From Ecdyonurus torrentis (Eukaryota; Arthropoda; Insecta; Ephemeroptera; Heptageniidae), in the NCBI GenBank assembly GCA_949318235.1, contig CASGGR010000056.1:620001-684000 (forward strand): 64,000 bases of DNA, given 5' to 3'. The notes below the pieces were generated by a model that made no database searches, had not been told where the DNA came from, and saw only the letters and a list, made by a program, of their open reading frames with translations. Made by a program: the position numbers and the translations under genes. This document shows positions 63,467 to 64,000 of this stretch, piece after piece. Position 1 is the first letter of the stretch. Each line of letters starts with the position of its first letter.

Positions 63467-63958
63467 CAAGACATCTTTTTTGTACAGAATTGAAAAAGCT
63501 ATGTTTTGAGTTATATTGAATGTCTGTAGCATTTTAAGTTTTTGAGAAATCATCAAAACTAGTTTTAATCGTGTAAAAAGTATGATTTTTATAATTCAAT
63601 AACATTTAATTCTTGAAATAGAAACTTTGTTTTATGACTTGGTTTGGCTACATGATGAGTGATAACTAAAATTGTCAATAACCCAAAAAGTATGCGTCGG
63701 AGCAAAAAAGTTTAAGACATCTTTTTTGTAGACAATTAAAAAAGCTATGTTTTGAGTTATATTGGATGTCTGTAGCATTTTTAGTTTTTGAGAAATCATC
63801 AAAACTAGTTTTTATCGTGTAAAAAGTATGATTTTTATCATTCAATAACATTTGTTTTTTGAAATAGAAACTTTGTTTTATGACTAGGTTTGGCTACATG
63901 ACGAGTGAAAACTAAAATTGTCAATAACCCAAAAAGTATGCGTCGGAGCAAAAAAGTT
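63467..63958. repeat. 4-monomer repeat, copy 2 (monomers 259-260, continues past window)
   Basis: Monomer 259 repeats monomer 255, including CATTTTAAG, and 260 repeats 256 except for A-to-T at 63813 (GTTTTTATCG). The partial monomer that follows is L3, as expected for the third unit. Confidence 0.8.
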
Positions 63959-64000
63959 CAAGACATCTTTTTCGTACAGAATTGAAAAAGCTATGTTTTG
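63959..64000. repeat. Partial monomer 261 (42 bp, L3 class)
   Basis: This is the first 42 bases of the next unit, with TCGTACAG and AGCTATG, cut by the window edge. It shows the array continues to the right in the same phase. Confidence 0.93.

Larger units (their letters stand above)
1..64000. repeat. 246-bp tandem satellite array, 260 full monomers plus 42 bp
   Basis: The sequence repeats every 246 bp across the entire window in a single orientation. Diagnostic words such as GTATGCGTCGGAGC and AAAACTAGTTTT recur once per unit at a fixed offset. The register holds for 64 kb apart from two 1-base deletions, and 260 x 246 minus 2 plus 42 accounts exactly for the window length. Different monomer classes differ at roughly a few to twenty positions by eye, while copies of the same higher-order unit look almost identical. 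There is no non-satellite base at either end, so the array continues beyond both edges. Known of such arrays: they are typical of eukaryotic centromeric, pericentromeric or subtelomeric heterochromatin. The host and location are not determinable from this sequence. I do not recognise the monomer as a named satellite family. Confidence 0.99.

Noticed and set aside
1..64000. CRISPR array
   Set aside because: The repeat is 246 bp with no unique spacers; conserved and variable parts are all members of a small set of classes.
1..64000. Protein-coding tandem repeat gene (246 is a multiple of 3)
   Set aside because: The minus-strand frame that stays open longest still meets a stop once per monomer (TAA or TAG beside the ATGACTTGG/ATGACTAGG motif), so no frame I followed runs through successive units.
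1..64000. rDNA spacer, tRNA, 5S or telomeric repeat
   Set aside because: No tRNA A/B boxes, 5S-like sequence or short G-rich telomeric motif is visible; the unit is AT-rich and featureless in those respects.
1..64000. Bacterial or phage sequence
   Set aside because: There are no genes, and a perfectly phased satellite with higher-order structure over 64 kb is a eukaryotic nuclear feature.

Overview
The whole window is one uninterrupted satellite DNA array. A 246-bp unit is repeated head to tail in one orientation from the first base to the last: 260 complete monomers plus 42 bp of the next (63959-64000). The phase never drifts except for two single-base deletions (near 8309 and 11752), so monomer k starts at 246(k-1)+1 up to monomer 34, one base earlier for 35-48, and two bases earlier from 49 on. 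One monomer counted by hand is about 26% GC. I found no protein gene, RNA gene, transposon or unique sequence. Tens of kilobases of tandem satellite with higher-order structure indicate a eukaryotic nuclear chromosome, probably a centromeric, pericentromeric, subtelomeric or other heterochromatic block. The species and chromosomal site cannot be read from the repeat alone.

Each monomer has two nearly invariant boxes (positions 71-116 and 201-246; monomer 1 occupies 1-246, so positions equal coordinates there) and two variable segments between them. I call the variable left part (about 1-70) L1-L7 and the variable right part (about 117-200) RA-RF. L1 has GTACAGAATTAAAAAAG and GTTATATTGAATG. 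L2 has GTAGACAATT and usually TTGGATG (a few copies read TTGAATG, TTGTATG or TTGGGTG); L2g is L2 with TAGCG instead of TAGCA. L3 has TCGTACAG, AGCTATG and GAGATAT. L4 is L3 with AGTTATG. L5 carries a 13-bp inverted repeat. L6 has GTAGAGAATTG. L7 has CAATACATATTTTTTG. RA has TAATTC, ACTTGG and GATGAG; RB has GGTTC, ACTAGG and GACGAG; RC has GTTTTTTG and ACTAGG; RD has AAATTG and ACTTGC; RE has GGCTTCC; RF has GTTTCTTG.

Layout. 1-8.3 kb: 12-mer and 26-mer duplications rich in L5. 8.3-14 kb: a 14-mer duplication tagged by the shared deletion. 13.5-20.4 kb: an 8-monomer higher-order repeat (1968 bp) in full and truncated copies. 16.5-27.3 kb: a 22-monomer block (5412 bp) containing those 8-mers, duplicated in direct tandem. 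27.3-36.9 kb: 3-, 4- and 11-monomer units starting with L2g, with a 14-mer (3444 bp) tandem duplication. 36.9-39.4 kb: a transition. 39.4-58.05 kb: a different family of 8-, 9-, 11- and 14-monomer units marked by an ATCATCATAACTAG variant and a GTAATATT variant. 58.05-64 kb: a less homogenised tail with many single-copy variants.

The system here is the array's amplification history: unequal exchange in exact monomer register at scales of 1, 3, 4, 8, 11, 12, 14, 22 and 26 monomers, with several exchange points falling in or beside the first conserved box.
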